From contig JAJHZJ010000399.1 in NCBI GenBank assembly GCA_023548195.1, positions 6,205,100-6,269,099 on the forward strand: DNA of 64,000 nt, given 5' to 3'. Every line of letters begins with the position of its first letter. Positions within the stretch are counted from its first letter, which is position 1. Under the pieces are notes generated by a model. That model was not told the origin of the DNA, made no database searches, and saw only the letters and a list, made by a program, of their open reading frames with translations. Positions 46,767 through 57,653 of this stretch are shown here, one piece after another. This DNA is from Bettongia penicillata ogilbyi. Taxonomy: Eukaryota; Chordata; Mammalia; Diprotodontia; Potoroidae. The position numbers were made by a program, and so were the translations under genes.

Positions 46767-48969
46767 CCTCCTTCTTGGATGCTCTGGTGCCAGGGTGCCG
46801 GTACAGAGCTTGGGAGGAGCCCAGAGGCGTTCATTTCTGTTTTGCTCCTCTGTCTGGGACCCTGGAATTCCTGCGATGATGGAGGCCAAAATTCTCCTCC
46901 CGAGAACTCCAGTGTGGGGACTCCAAGTCCTGGGAAGGCCAGCATCAGGAGAGTGACAGTTGTTGTTCTCTTGGCCTAGGGATACCTGGAGAACCTTTGG
47001 AGAGGCCATATCTGTACCCCAGATTTGAGAAGAGCCTCAAGACTCAGCTATCCTTCCTGCAGGACAAGCTGAGCCTTGATTATTTCCCTGCCTATGGCTG
47101 GCTCTTTGACAACAAGGGCCCTCACAAAGTGGAGAGTGCTAAATGGTACTTGGTGGAGCCTGCTGTGAACTGATCTGAAGCTGCCCCCTTGACCTCTTAG
47201 CTTCAGCAGAAGTGGGGAGCCAGCCCTCACCATGTGGACCAGACCACCCTGAGGGAGCTGAGACTGAACAGCCCCCACTTTCCCAGCTGCTGAGGAGAGG
47301 AAGCCAGCCCATCTTGAGGCACCTTCCCCTACACACCACAATGACACAGAGACAGGTCTGGAGCATAGAAACCCAGCTCAGTCAGAAAAAAAATAACCTC
47401 TGTAGCCAGTCATTACTAGGGAACCTCCAGGGTAAGTCTCTTGTCTAGAGAGCTGGAGGAGTAGTTGCTGGTGCAAGCCTGCCATCCTGACCACCATCAC
47501 CACCTCAAGTGACATTCAGTGCACTGGAACTGAGCATATCTAGTTCAAGTCAGGCCTTTCCTGTGACTAGAACAAGTAGAGAAGAGGCCTGCCTGCCCCC
47601 TCCTCTGTGGAGTTCCCAAGTTCCATCTGACTCTCTACAGCTGTATTGTCTCCCCTGGTGCCTAGAGCCCTTCCTTAATCCCTTCTTGAAACTCCATCCA
47701 TTTGCCTTCTTATAACAAGGATAAAGCTGAGGTGGGTCCACAGTGCCTGGGCTTCAGATTCAGAGGGACAACTCCTTCCCTACCTCTATGTAAGAGCCAG
47801 GAGCACACAAAAGACTGTCTACCACAGGCTTCCCAATGGTCCCTCCCTCTTGGTTGTGTGCCTCCCAAAGTGGGCAAGCTCAAGCCTTCAGAGTGTCAGC
47901 TGGAGAAGTCTCCTGTAGCAATGATCCAGATGCTCCTGCTCGCTCCCCTTCATACCCTGTGTCTAAAGAAGAAAAGGCCTCAGTTTGAAGAGAACATGAC
48001 AACCAGAGATCCCCAGGGCCAGATGCTGATTGGACTTCTTTGTAAAAGGTACTTATCTTATTAGACCCAGAAGGAATGTGCTTAAAGAAAGGAAGAAGGC
48101 AGTGGCTGATATCTGGGTAGGGCAGAAGCAGCAGCTAGTTGAGGTCTAGATGTGAAACTTGGGGAATTTACTCTGGTGTTTGCCAGTTGCAAGATTTTGT
48201 GACTGGTGGGTGGGGGTGTCCAACCAGCAGTAATGGAATGAAATGGATTCCAGGGGCTGTCAACCTGACAGGAAGGAAAGAGCAAAGGATGGGCAAAAGG
48301 AAAGGGTTGAAGGGAAGAGCTATTAGTGATATGAACCTGAGATGGGTCCCCAGCAAGTGAAAGGCCACCCACCTTCCCAGCTCTTTCTTTCCTTCCTTTA
48401 TGTATCTTCATACAGCCTGACACAAAAAAAGTCACATCAAGCATGGTGATCCTCAGAAACATGCGTCAGGCCCTGTCCCATGAAATCATGGGATGGCTGC
48501 TCCTGAAAGAAGTACATTTTCAGTGATACAGAGGAAAAGATAGCAGGGATGACAACTAAAACTTTCCTATCCACCATCTCAAATTAGTGTTGACTATCTG
48601 CCAGCAGAACTGCAGTATCCTTGTCAAAAACATGCCCATGGCATACTGGGGTTGTGATGTTGTTTAGACTGTGTGGTCCTTGACTCTGTTCCAAAGCTAA
48701 GTCTTTAGTTCTGCCCTTTCTGATTGTGTGTCTCCTGCATTTTGCAGTGGGTGGACAAGTGTTGTCTGCCTGCATCCACAGGTCCACATGAGAGTGTGGA
48801 GGCCCTGCTTCTGGACACTGGATCTCCTGGATAAGGCCTCTGTAATGACCTTGTTTGTTCATACAGATCTGTACGTTTGGTCGAATGCAAGGATTATTTC
48901 TCCTTTTTCTCCCCAAACCCTGGAATGTTCCCCAATGTCTGGTGTGTAGTGACCACTTTGTAAATGCTC

Positions 48970-49235
48970 AATTATTTTAGAGTCAGCTGGCTGTCCCAGT
49001 GTAGAGTGCTGGACTTGGATTCAGAGAAACCTGCCTCCAAATCCTGCCTCAGACATGCAGTAGCTAGGTTACCCTGGACAAGTCTCTTAGGCTTTCTTAC
49101 TTCTGCTTACCCATCTTTTAGATGGACAGAAGGTTAGCACCTCCCTCCTAAGGTCAAATGACATACCATATGTATATTGCTTTGCATACCTTAGACTGCT
49201 GTGTAAATACTAGCTATCATTATCATTATAATTGT
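48970..49235 (+). repeat. Marsupial tRNA-type SINE inside the retrocopy
   Basis: 'cagtgtagagtgctggactt', 'ctccaaatcctgcctcagac', 'ctggacaagtctcttaggct' and a MIR-type end. The head is well preserved. It may have been part of the source transcript or have inserted later. Confidence 0.8.
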
Positions 49236-50823
49236 TGCTGGACAGAAATTCACTCAGTTTTCTCCTGAGTCAGTGGAGCTCAGTAGGAGCAGACACCTCA
49301 AAAGGTTTTACTTCCTTTCCCTTTGTGAATCATGTAGACTGATTCCAGATGGATCCCCAGAGGTGGGAGACAGAGGGGGCAGTGGTCCCCTCTCCTACTT
49401 CACCTTCCCTGACCATGGCATCATGGCACCTCCTTTCCCTCCCCACTGTTATTGTATCTGACCTTTCCTGGTCTTCTTCCACCCAGAGTCCCCTGGTGCA
49501 TTTGTCAAGGCCTAGCATGGAGTGAAACAGTTTCCCTGGCCTCAGCAACAGGGGCTGAGGTCAGAGCAAGATTTTGTGTAAGGCAAGGTGGCCACCAGCT
49601 TGATGACCACGTGGGAAGTTCATGATCCAATGATGGAGTGGTCCCAGACCAGAGTTTTTGGTCTTGTTGGTGTTGCTTTGCTTCCTGCCCATAACTCTAG
49701 GTCTGCCAGCAGGATCTCTGTTACTTTTTTTTCTCTTTCTGTATGTAAGGTTTCTTTTGATTCTTCTCCTGACTAACCATATCAGCTCCCTCCCATTTTG
49801 TACCATTCAAAAAGACTTTATTCAGGGCCTCTTCTGGACCCAGTCCTGGGGATACAAAAGTATAAATAAAAGCTTTTCCTTACCCCAAGGGAAATTTTTT
49901 CTCCCCCTCTACTTATCATCCGTGTCAGAGTTTTTGTATAGGAAAAGATCTTAGAGGCAAGCTATATAATCTGACCCCTTTATTGTATGCATGTGGAAAG
50001 TGAGAGCTCAAGTTTGTTTGGCACTTTTCTGAAGGTGAAGCAGGTCAAGAAAGCTTTGATTGAACCCTGTCCTCTGATTCTAAATACAGATTTTGTCCCC
50101 TGCAGGAGAACAGGTCTCCTTTGAGAGCCTTAAGGTAAATGTTATGAGAACTTGGTCATAGAGCTCTGGGACTTTCAGCAGGACTCATCTCTGTAATCTA
50201 TCAATGGGCAAGTCCTCCTTGAGGACACCACTGCTTCCCAAACCATTTCTCTCTTCCTGTTCACTTCTATTTTTATCACTTTCCCCAGTTCTATCTGGCC
50301 AAAGGGGGCCCTTCTCCTCCCCTTGGAGAGCTTGACCTAGAGACTATGGAACCTTGAAGTCCCTTGTGTGATGTTTGCCTTCTGACATAGTAGACAGGCT
50401 TGTGCAGAGCTGCGATTGGATGTGTTCAGCCTGTTTCTAGGTCTCTATGGGCCTGCTTCTAGCCAAGTGAGACTCATCTTTGAGGAGTGTGTGTTGTAAA
50501 TGGGGTGCTTTCTATCATGTATTTTCCTTCTTTATACTGAGGTATATATGTGATTACCCACAAGGGAAGGTTTACTGTGTCTCTGTCACCACCATCTGGC
50601 AGTTGGTTTAATGCTGGGAGGGCTTCATCATTTTTAATCACTTGTTAATTGTTTAAAGATTCCTTTTATTATCTGCTGAAGCAAAAATTCAGTGGAATCA
50701 GTCAGTACAAAAGGACTATTTTCCTGTAAAGTGGTTCCAGGTGGGTACCCAAAGTTGGGTGGGAAAGAGGGCAGTTGTCCTGTCTCTCACCTAGCCTCCA
50801 TATGGCCTCAAGGCCATCCCTAG

Positions 50824-50862
50824 TGTGTGTGTGTGTCTGTGTGTGTGTGTGTGTATGTGTGG
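50824..50862 (+). repeat. (TG)n microsatellite
   Basis: About 18 TG units with one TC and one TA interruption, inside the retrocopy. Confidence 0.95.
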
Positions 50863-51404
50863 GAGAAGTATGTTTGTGGCACCTCTGTTTGAGTGGGTGT
50901 ATGGGTGAATCCGAGGCATGTTTATGTGGGGCTTTATATGTAGCATGTGTTTGTGTGGCATTAGATGTGTATCCTTTCTTAATCTTAGGTGACTAAGTAT
51001 CAAATTCTCCAGCAATTCAGTGGGTTTATGGATTACAAAATGTGTAAATATTAGGAAATTCCTGTGGATGGGATAGTTGTCTTTTCTATGAAGTTGGAAG
51101 TGTTTCCTGGCCAGGAAAACTTCATTGTAGAATATGGCACCTGGAAACATGAATGGATAAAACTAGGTCCTTGGACCAGGAATGATTGGACATGTCCCAG
51201 CCAAGGTGAAGTACAAATGGCTGATAGAATTGTTGTCTTGCAGAACCACTTTCCCTTTGGAAAGGGCTTCCCTTTGGTCTCTTCGTGAATTGTAACTTCA
51301 TTATCATGTTCATTCCTTGAGTATGTGCAGTGATTCTTGTGTATTGACACCTCTTTTCCACCTTTGGAACAAATATACCCGTTTCTTGCAAAAAAAAAAA
51401 TAAA

Positions 51405-51418
51405 AAAATACTAACTCA
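51405..51418 (+). repeat. Target-site duplication, right copy
   Basis: Exact repeat of 46753-46766. It overlaps the end of the A-tail. Confidence 0.93.
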
Positions 51419-52320
51419 GCAAAAAAAAAAATTTCATTGAGAGGAAAAAATTCAAATTATTGTTCAGAGTCTAGGTAAATATGAAGAGATGGTAAATCTG
51501 CCTAAGCAAATTCCAATGTGTTCATACGTTAAAAATAGGTAAACACTGGAAAATGAAAGCAAATAATATTGATTCTGTTCAGCAGGAAGGGCATTAAAGA
51601 GAGCAGTTCTTCAAAAAATATATATTTAAAATAAAATGCTATGCAAAAGTTCAGGATTGTAAAGAAAAATGAATTGTTTTAAAACAAAAACAACAACAAA
51701 GACCTGTGAAACATATAGTTCATATTTTTCATTAACATTTTATTCACCCCAACTCCCAAACAAAATTTCATACGTCTAAAGTGATGTTGTATTTGACAGC
51801 ATAATTAGGCACAATATTATGAGATCTTGAATACTGGGTAAAAGGGGAGAAATGGTGTCTTGCTGAAATATGAGTCTCTTCTTCTTGTCCTATTCCCTTC
51901 CCAAAGGAAATCTTGGAGGTTTACTTTCTGCCTCCCTCTCTTGGCACCTCAGTGATATCTTTATTTTTCATGAGTTCCCCTTCCTCAGCTCTTTGTGGAC
52001 AGGAATGCAAGTGTTGTGATAGTGGCTATTTTTTTTTTTATTTGCATCTTGCCGTGCTATCTCTGAAATCAACATACTCTGTTAAAATGTTTTATTTGTG
52101 TCTCATGAAGTGTGTCCTTCCTCCCTTTCTCTCCACTGCATAAGTCAATATAGACTACCACAATGAGGGTTTTTGATTCTGTTTGGATGTATAGTCATTC
52201 CTTACCAATGCCAGATGACAGTCTTTTTACATGGGCTTTGAGAATTCTGGCATTCCAAAACTTAGACCCTCTGTTAATCAATCTTGAGTCCTTGACCCTC
52301 ACATGTAGGTGAAACACATT
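51419..52320. other. Non-coding DNA
   Basis: No gene seen; A-runs near 51421-51431 and a T-run near 52030. Confidence 0.45.
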
Positions 52321-52516
52321 TCTTTCAGAAGGAAATGACTCCCTGAGACATGAAGAAATAGTAAAACAAAGTCAAAAGAATGAAAAGAATAGAGAGAAAT
52401 GTAAACTATGTCACTAGAAAAACAACCGACAGAAAACAGGTTGAGGAGGGATCATCTAAAAATCATTGCATTACCTGAAAACCATGATCAAAGAAAGAGT
52501 CTAGATATCACATTTC

Positions 52517-52531
52517 AAGAATTTATCCAGA
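52517..52531 (+). repeat. Target-site duplication, left copy
   Basis: AAGAATTTATCCAGA is repeated exactly at 55519-55533. The first two A residues overlap the element's tail on the right. Confidence 0.94.
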
Positions 52532-53372
52532 GGGGGGCGGAGCCAAGATGGCGGAGTAGAAGGACGCACATTTACGAGCTCCGAGCCCACAACCCATGGA
52601 ATTGAGGTAAAAGGAGATCCCCATAAATTCTGAATCTCTGCAGGGGGTGCATAAACATAGGGGAAGAGATTTCCGTTCCACTGAGCCCTGGAGAGCTGTC
52701 CCCGGGGTCCATCGCACTCCGGAAAGCGGACCGCACCCCTACCCCTGGCCGCGGCCCCAGAGAAGCTGACCCGAGCAGACTTCAGAGAGGAAAGCTCCGG
52801 GGGAAGCTCCGGCAGCCGGGAAAGTCCCTCCGCCCACAGAAGCGACAGGTCAGTAAGAAAGAAGGCTGCGATAGGGGAGGGGAGCGGAGCTTCTCCATGA
52901 CTCGGGCCCCCTCGGGAGGAAGCGGCTGCGGCAGAGACGGGGGCAGGAAGCGGCGGAGGCAGAGGTGTGGGCGGGCGGCTGAGGCGGCAACGGCCCGGGA
53001 CTCAGGAATCCCCCAGCAGCAAGTAGGATCTTCAATACTGAAGGTCTTTCCAACCTGAGGGAGCCGAGCAGGGGAGACGGCCCTGCCCCCACCCTGCTCT
53101 ACTGCTGAACGCCTCTGAATAAAACCCCCAAGGGAGCTGAGCACAGCAGGCGGGGGGCCCCCCACCCCGCCCCCACCCGCTCCGTTCCTGAAAGTCTCTG
53201 CAGGAAGCCCCTGAGGGCCCAAGCTTAGGAGGCGGCCCTGCCCCCCACCCCTGCGCCAGAACTAAAGCTTGCCGCGGGAAAGCGCATTTGAATCTCAGAG
53301 GCCAAGCACTAGCTGGGCGGATCCAGGCGGGGGTGGAAAGGAATCTCAGAAGTCAAGTAACTGGCTGGGAAA
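52532..53372 (+). promoter_or_regulatory. HAL1 5' UTR / internal promoter, CpG-rich
   Basis: 841 bp of GC- and CpG-rich DNA. Three related units lie at about 53036-53105, 53106-53188 and 53189-53260; each begins CTGAA(R)GYCTYT- or similar and ends in a GGCCCTGCCCCC-like stretch. Antisense to it lies an open frame of about 146 codons (53222-52782), also present in the copy at 16235-16657. Promoter function is inferred from LINE-1 biology. Confidence 0.75.
52544..52554 (+). promoter_or_regulatory. YY1-type motif at HAL1 5' end
   Basis: CAAGATGGCGG at +13 to +23, the same offset as the YY1 site of human LINE-1. Older copies keep CAAGATGG and have changes in the following bases. Confidence 0.65.
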
Positions 53373-54479
53373 ATGCCTAGAAAGGGGAAGAAAAATAAGA
53401 CTTTAGAGAGTTTTTTCCAACAAATGCAAATGATCCCGACCTTCGGATCTGATGGGGAGGACGAGAACGTATTTTTCCCATCAGGGAAAGATGTGGAGGG
53501 CGGGGCCTCAGTACCCCAGACACCCCAGGGGGATGTTGGGTGGGCTCAGGCCTTGGAAGAGCTTAAAAAGGATTTTGAAAAGCAAGTTAGACAGGTGGAG
53601 GAAAGACTGGGAAGAGAAATGACAAAGACGCAAGAAGAGTATGAAAAAAAGGTCAATATCTTGGTAAAGGAGACCCAAAAAAATGCTGAGGAAATTAACA
53701 CCTTGAAAAATAGGCTCACTCAATTGGCAAAAGAGGTTCAAAAAGCCAATGAGGAGAAGAATGCATTCAAAAGCAGAATGAGCCAAATGGAAAAAGAGGC
53801 TCAAAAGCTCACTGAATTTAATAGTTCTCTCAAAATTAGAATGGAACAGATGGAGTCTAATGACTTTACGAGAAACCAAGAAATCACCAAACAAAACCAA
53901 AAGAACGATAAAATGGAAGAGAATGTGAAATATCTCATGGGAAAAACAACTGACCTGGAAAATAGATCCAGGAAAGACAACTTAAAAATTATGGGACTAG
54001 CTGAAAGCCATGATCAAAAAAAGAGCCTAGACATCGTCTTGCATGAAATTATCAAGGAAAACTGCCCTGACATTCTAGGACCAGAGGGCAAAATAAGTAT
54101 TGAAAGAATCCATCGATCACCACCTGAAAGAGATCCAAAAAGAGAAACTCCTAGGAACATTGTGGCCAAATTCCAGAACTCCCATCTCAAGGAAAAAATC
54201 TTGCAAGCAGCTAGAAAGAAACAATTCCAGTACTGTGGAAATACAATCAGGATAACCCAAGATCTAGCAGCTTCTACATTAAGGGATCGAAGGGAGTGGA
54301 ATAGGATATTCCAGAAGGCAAAGGAACTAGGACTCAAACCAAGAATCACCTACCCAGCTAAACTGAGTATAATACTTCAAGGGAAAATATGGTCTTTCAA
54401 TGAAACAGAAGACTTTCAATCATTCTTAATGAAAAGACCAGAGCTGAAAAGAAAATTTGACTTTCAAACACAAGAATGA
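53373..54479 (+). CDS. HAL1/LINE-1 ORF1 protein, intact, 368 aa
   Basis: This is the LINE-1 ORF1p family: a cytoplasmic RNA-binding trimer and nucleic-acid chaperone that packages retrotransposon RNA. The start is the ATG after AAGTAACTGGCTGGGAAA; the same ATG is used in the other copies, and the MPRKGKKNK start is basic as in the family. Residues 1-55 are a low-complexity N-terminal region. About 57-199 form a long coiled coil with heptad Leu/Ile/Met. About 200-288 are the RRM (NLKIMGL at 203-209, RNIVAKF at 261-267). About 291-355 are the C-terminal domain (ITQDLAASTLRDRREW, LKPRITYPAKL). It is slightly longer than human ORF1p (338 aa). No stop or frameshift is present. No ORF2 follows. Expression is unknown. 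Confidence 0.95.
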   Translation: MPRKGKKNKTLESFFQQMQMIPTFGSDGEDENVFFPSGKDVEGGASVPQTPQGDVGWAQALEELKKDFEKQVRQVEERLGREMTKTQEEYEKKVNILVKETQKNAEEINTLKNRLTQLAKEVQKANEEKNAFKSRMSQMEKEAQKLTEFNSSLKIRMEQMESNDFTRNQEITKQNQKNDKMEENVKYLMGKTTDLENRSRKDNLKIMGLAESHDQKKSLDIVLHEIIKENCPDILGPEGKISIERIHRSPPERDPKRETPRNIVAKFQNSHLKEKILQAARKKQFQYCGNTIRITQDLAASTLRDRREWNRIFQKAKELGLKPRITYPAKLSIILQGKIWSFNETEDFQSFLMKRPELKRKFDFQTQE

Positions 54480-55510
54480 GAGGAAGCATGCAAAAGTAAA
54501 CAGCAAAGAGAAGTATTAAGGGACTTACCAGAAATGAACTGTTTGCATTCATACAGGGAAGGACAATATTTCTAACTCTTAAAACTTTTCAGTATCTGGG
54601 TGGTTGGTGGGACCACACATACACATGTACACGCATGCACACACATACACACATGCATTCACATGCAGAGACAGAGAGCACAGATTGTACTGAATAGGAT
54701 GGGACCATACCTTAAAAGAAATTAAGGTAATTGTGAGAGAGAAATGTAGTGAGAGGAAAGAGGGGGAAATGGAAGGGGGTAACTATATGTCATTTAAGAG
54801 GCAAGTAGGAGATGTTTTTAGTGGAGGGAAAAAGAGGAGAGCTGAGGAAAAAACAAACAAACAAACAAAACAAACAAAAGTTTACCCTCATCACATTTGA
54901 CTAAACGAAGGAGTGAAATGCACACTCATTTTGGTATGAAAACCTATCTTACAGTATAAGAAAGTGGGGGAGAAGAAGATATTGGGGGGGATGATGGAAG
55001 GGAGGGCAAAGGGAGGAGGGAGCAATTGAAAGTCAACACTTGGGGAGGGACAGGATCAAAGGACAGAAGAGAAACAATGAGGGACAGGTTAGGAGGGATG
55101 GCAATTCAGTTAGTCTTACACAACACAACTATCAGGAAGGTCATTTGCAAAGCTACACAGATATGGCCTATAATGAATTGCCTGCCGTACCAAAGGGAAT
55201 AGGTGGGGAGGGAGGGATGGGGAGAATTTGGAACTCAAATTTTTAGGAACAATTGTTTAGTATTGTTGTAGCAACTAGGAAAGAAGACATACAGTTAATG
55301 AGGAATAGAAAGTCATCTGGCCCTACAGGAGAAAAGAGAAGATAGAGACAAGGGAAGGGAGGGATGACAGAAGAGAGGACAGATTGGAGATAGGAAAAAT
55401 TAGATTGCTTGGGGTATTGGGGTGGGGGGAGGGGAGAAAAGGGGAGAAAATTTGGAACCCAAAAATTTGTGAAAATGAATGTAAAAAGCTAAATAAATAA
55501 ATTAAATAAT
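54480..55510 (+). other. HAL1 3' UTR
   Basis: About 1 kb: a TG/CA-rich stretch at 54613-54660, a (CAAA)n tract at 54849-54878, a purine-rich block, then AAATAAATAAATT before the tail. It replaces ORF2 at the same point as in the other HAL1 copies. Confidence 0.85.
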
Positions 55511-55518
55511 TAAAAAAA

Positions 55519-55533
55519 AAGAATTTATCCAGA
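55519..55533 (+). repeat. Target-site duplication, right copy
   Basis: Exact repeat of 52517-52531. Confidence 0.94.
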
Positions 55534-55983
55534 AAATTTGCCAACATACCTTAGTTTTAATGGATATTTTGTGCATTTCAGACAAAGGTTTCATTTTTCT
55601 TATTTGTAGAGAATTGATTCAAATTTATACAAAATAGGAGAAAGTACCTGATTGATAAATGATAAACAGATAGAAAAGATAGTTTTCAGAAGAACAAATC
55701 AAAACTATCTATAGTCATATAAAAAATACTCTAAATTACTATTGATTAGAGAAATGCAAATTCAAACTTGTCTGTAATATGATCTATTTGAAATAATAAA
55801 TGCTAGAGGGATGTGGGAAAATAGGTACATTAATGAACTATTGGTGGAGATTTGTGAATTTGTCTAAATACTTTGGAGAACAATTGGAACTACGTCCAAG
55901 AGCTATAAAACTGCATACCCTGTGACCTAGCAATACAAAGAATTGACATGTATCCCAGAGATCAAGAAAAAGAAAACGGATAC

Positions 55984-56001
55984 ACACACACACACACACA
56001 C
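55984..56001 (+). repeat. (CA)n microsatellite
   Basis: Nine CA units inside the old LINE-1 3' region. Confidence 0.9.
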
Positions 56002-57640
56002 GTAACAAAAAGATTTAATGCAGTTCTTCTTTGTATTAGCAAAGAATTGAAAATGATGTAATTTCTATCAATAGTGAATGATTGAAAATGAAATATAACA
56101 TTGCATTGAAATATTATTTTGCTGTAAGAAATAGCAAGGGAGTTTACCAGAGCCCGAATGGTGGACTAAAGCAGGGATTTGCTTGAGCTCCCCCGCAAAT
56201 CCCTTCAAATACCTGTAAAACTGACCCTAAACATATTCTGGAGGAGCAGAACACTCAAAATGACAGAGTGAAACAAATTTCCTATCCAACATAATCTGGA
56301 AGGTCAAGAGGAAAGGTCTGTTGCATCAGGCTGAGAGATGAGCACACTCCAGAAGCACAGGATGGATAGGGCTATAGCAAACCTGGGGGAGGCTTCGAAG
56401 GACTGAATCATTGGCAACTGTGACGGTTTATGGACTTCTCTAACCACAAACATCAAAAATAACTTAGATGGTCCGTAGGAAAGGTCTGTGGGACCTGGAG
56501 GAGAGGGGAGCATGGTCTGGCACCATACTCAGCATGGTAGCAGTGACAACAGCAGCAGTATCTGCTTCCAGTTCCCTCAGGCCATAAATTTTGGAGGAAT
56601 CAAGCAACTGATCAGAGGATCATCGTAGCGACTTCTTTGCAGGCACTGAGGCAACATTAACTTGCTCTTCCCATGCTTGCATAGTGATCACAATCTTGAT
56701 GGTGATACAGGGGTAAGAAGGAGTGCTAGAATGGCAGAGCTTGTGGTGGCAGTAGAGAGGGAATTCTCCTCACAGTTCCAAGGCAGACAAGGACTATTTT
56801 TGGTCATTCGTAAATCAGAGTACAGAGAGAAGTAAACATCTCTCCTTTGATCATACGACCTTGGAAGAACTGAAAATTTACAGGTCCCTGGAATTATCTC
56901 TGAAAACAGCTGCACAAAACAGCTGAAGCTTAGGACAGCACTCCATATTGGAATCAGAGTTTTATCCTAAGAAGGAGTTAACAAGTCCAAAAATTGGCTG
57001 AGGAAATGAGTAAAAAGTGGGAAAAATCAGACTAGAGTTTTACTTTGGTGACAAGGAAGATTAAAACATAGAACAAGAAGACAAAATAATCAAAGCTCCT
57101 ACATCCAAAGCTTTAAGAAAAAATATGAATTGGTCTCATACCATGGAAGAGCTCAGAAAGGATTTTGAAAGTGAAGTAAAAGGTGTAGAGAAAAAAATGG
57201 GAAGAGAAATGAGAGTGATGTAAGAAAATCATGAAAAACAAGTCAATGGCTTGGCTGTAGGAAACCCTCCAAATTGCTGAAGATAATAATACCTTAAAAA
57301 CAGATTAATACAAATGGCAAAAAATATCCAAAAAGCCAATGAGGACAAGAATGCCTTTGAAAGTAGAATTGATTAAAGGAAAGTAGGGGCCCAAAAGATG
57401 AAGAAGAAAATAATTACTTAAAAATTAGAATGTAGCAAATGTAAGCTAATGACTACATGAGCAAACAAGAAATTTTCAAACAAAATGAAAAGAATGAAAA
57501 AATAAAATACAAGGTGAAATAACTCATTGGAAAAACGACTGACCTGGAAGAGAAGTCAAGGACAGATCATTTGAAAAATTTTAAAATGCCTGGAAGCCAT
57601 CATAAAAATAAAAAAAAAAGGACCTTGGACATTATCATTC

Positions 57641-57653
57641 AAGAAATTATCTA
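57641..57653 (+). repeat. Target-site duplication, left copy
   Basis: AAGAAATTATCTA is repeated exactly at 58870-58882. Confidence 0.92.

Larger units (their letters stand above)
46767..51404 (+). pseudogene. 4.6 kb processed retrocopy of an unrecognised transcript
   Basis: A perfect 14-bp TSD flanks it and it ends in a poly(A) tail (51390-51408), the hallmarks of LINE-1-mediated retrotransposition of a cellular RNA. Unlike its AT-rich surroundings it is GC-balanced and 3'-UTR-like. Only short open frames remain. One frame at about 46980-47173 reads IPGEPLERPYLYPRFEKSL, then TQLSFLQDKLSLDYFPAYGW, then LFDNKGPHKVESAKWYLVEP, and ends at a TGA. It looks like a genuine but decayed or C-terminal coding end that I cannot assign. 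The bases just before it (46961-46979, pyrimidine-rich then CTAG|G) resemble a splice acceptor, so the source RNA may have retained part of an intron. A SINE at 48970-49235 lies within. Confidence 0.78.
52532..55520 (+). mobile_element. Full-length young HAL1 (ORF2-less LINE-1) with intact ORF1
   Basis: Complete from the G-rich 5' start to an A tail (55512-55520): 5' UTR 52532-53372, ORF1 53373-54479, 3' UTR 54480 to about 55510. A perfect TSD of 13-15 bp, an open ORF1 and CpG retention mark it as the youngest-looking element in the window. It is nearly identical to the minus-strand copy at 13936-16921. It lacks endonuclease and reverse transcriptase and so depends on a LINE-1 elsewhere. Confidence 0.95.

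Noticed and set aside
46767..47175. First exons of a normal host gene
   Set aside because: The perfect TSD and poly(A) tail around 46767-51404 make a retrocopy far more likely, and no donor-acceptor series was found.
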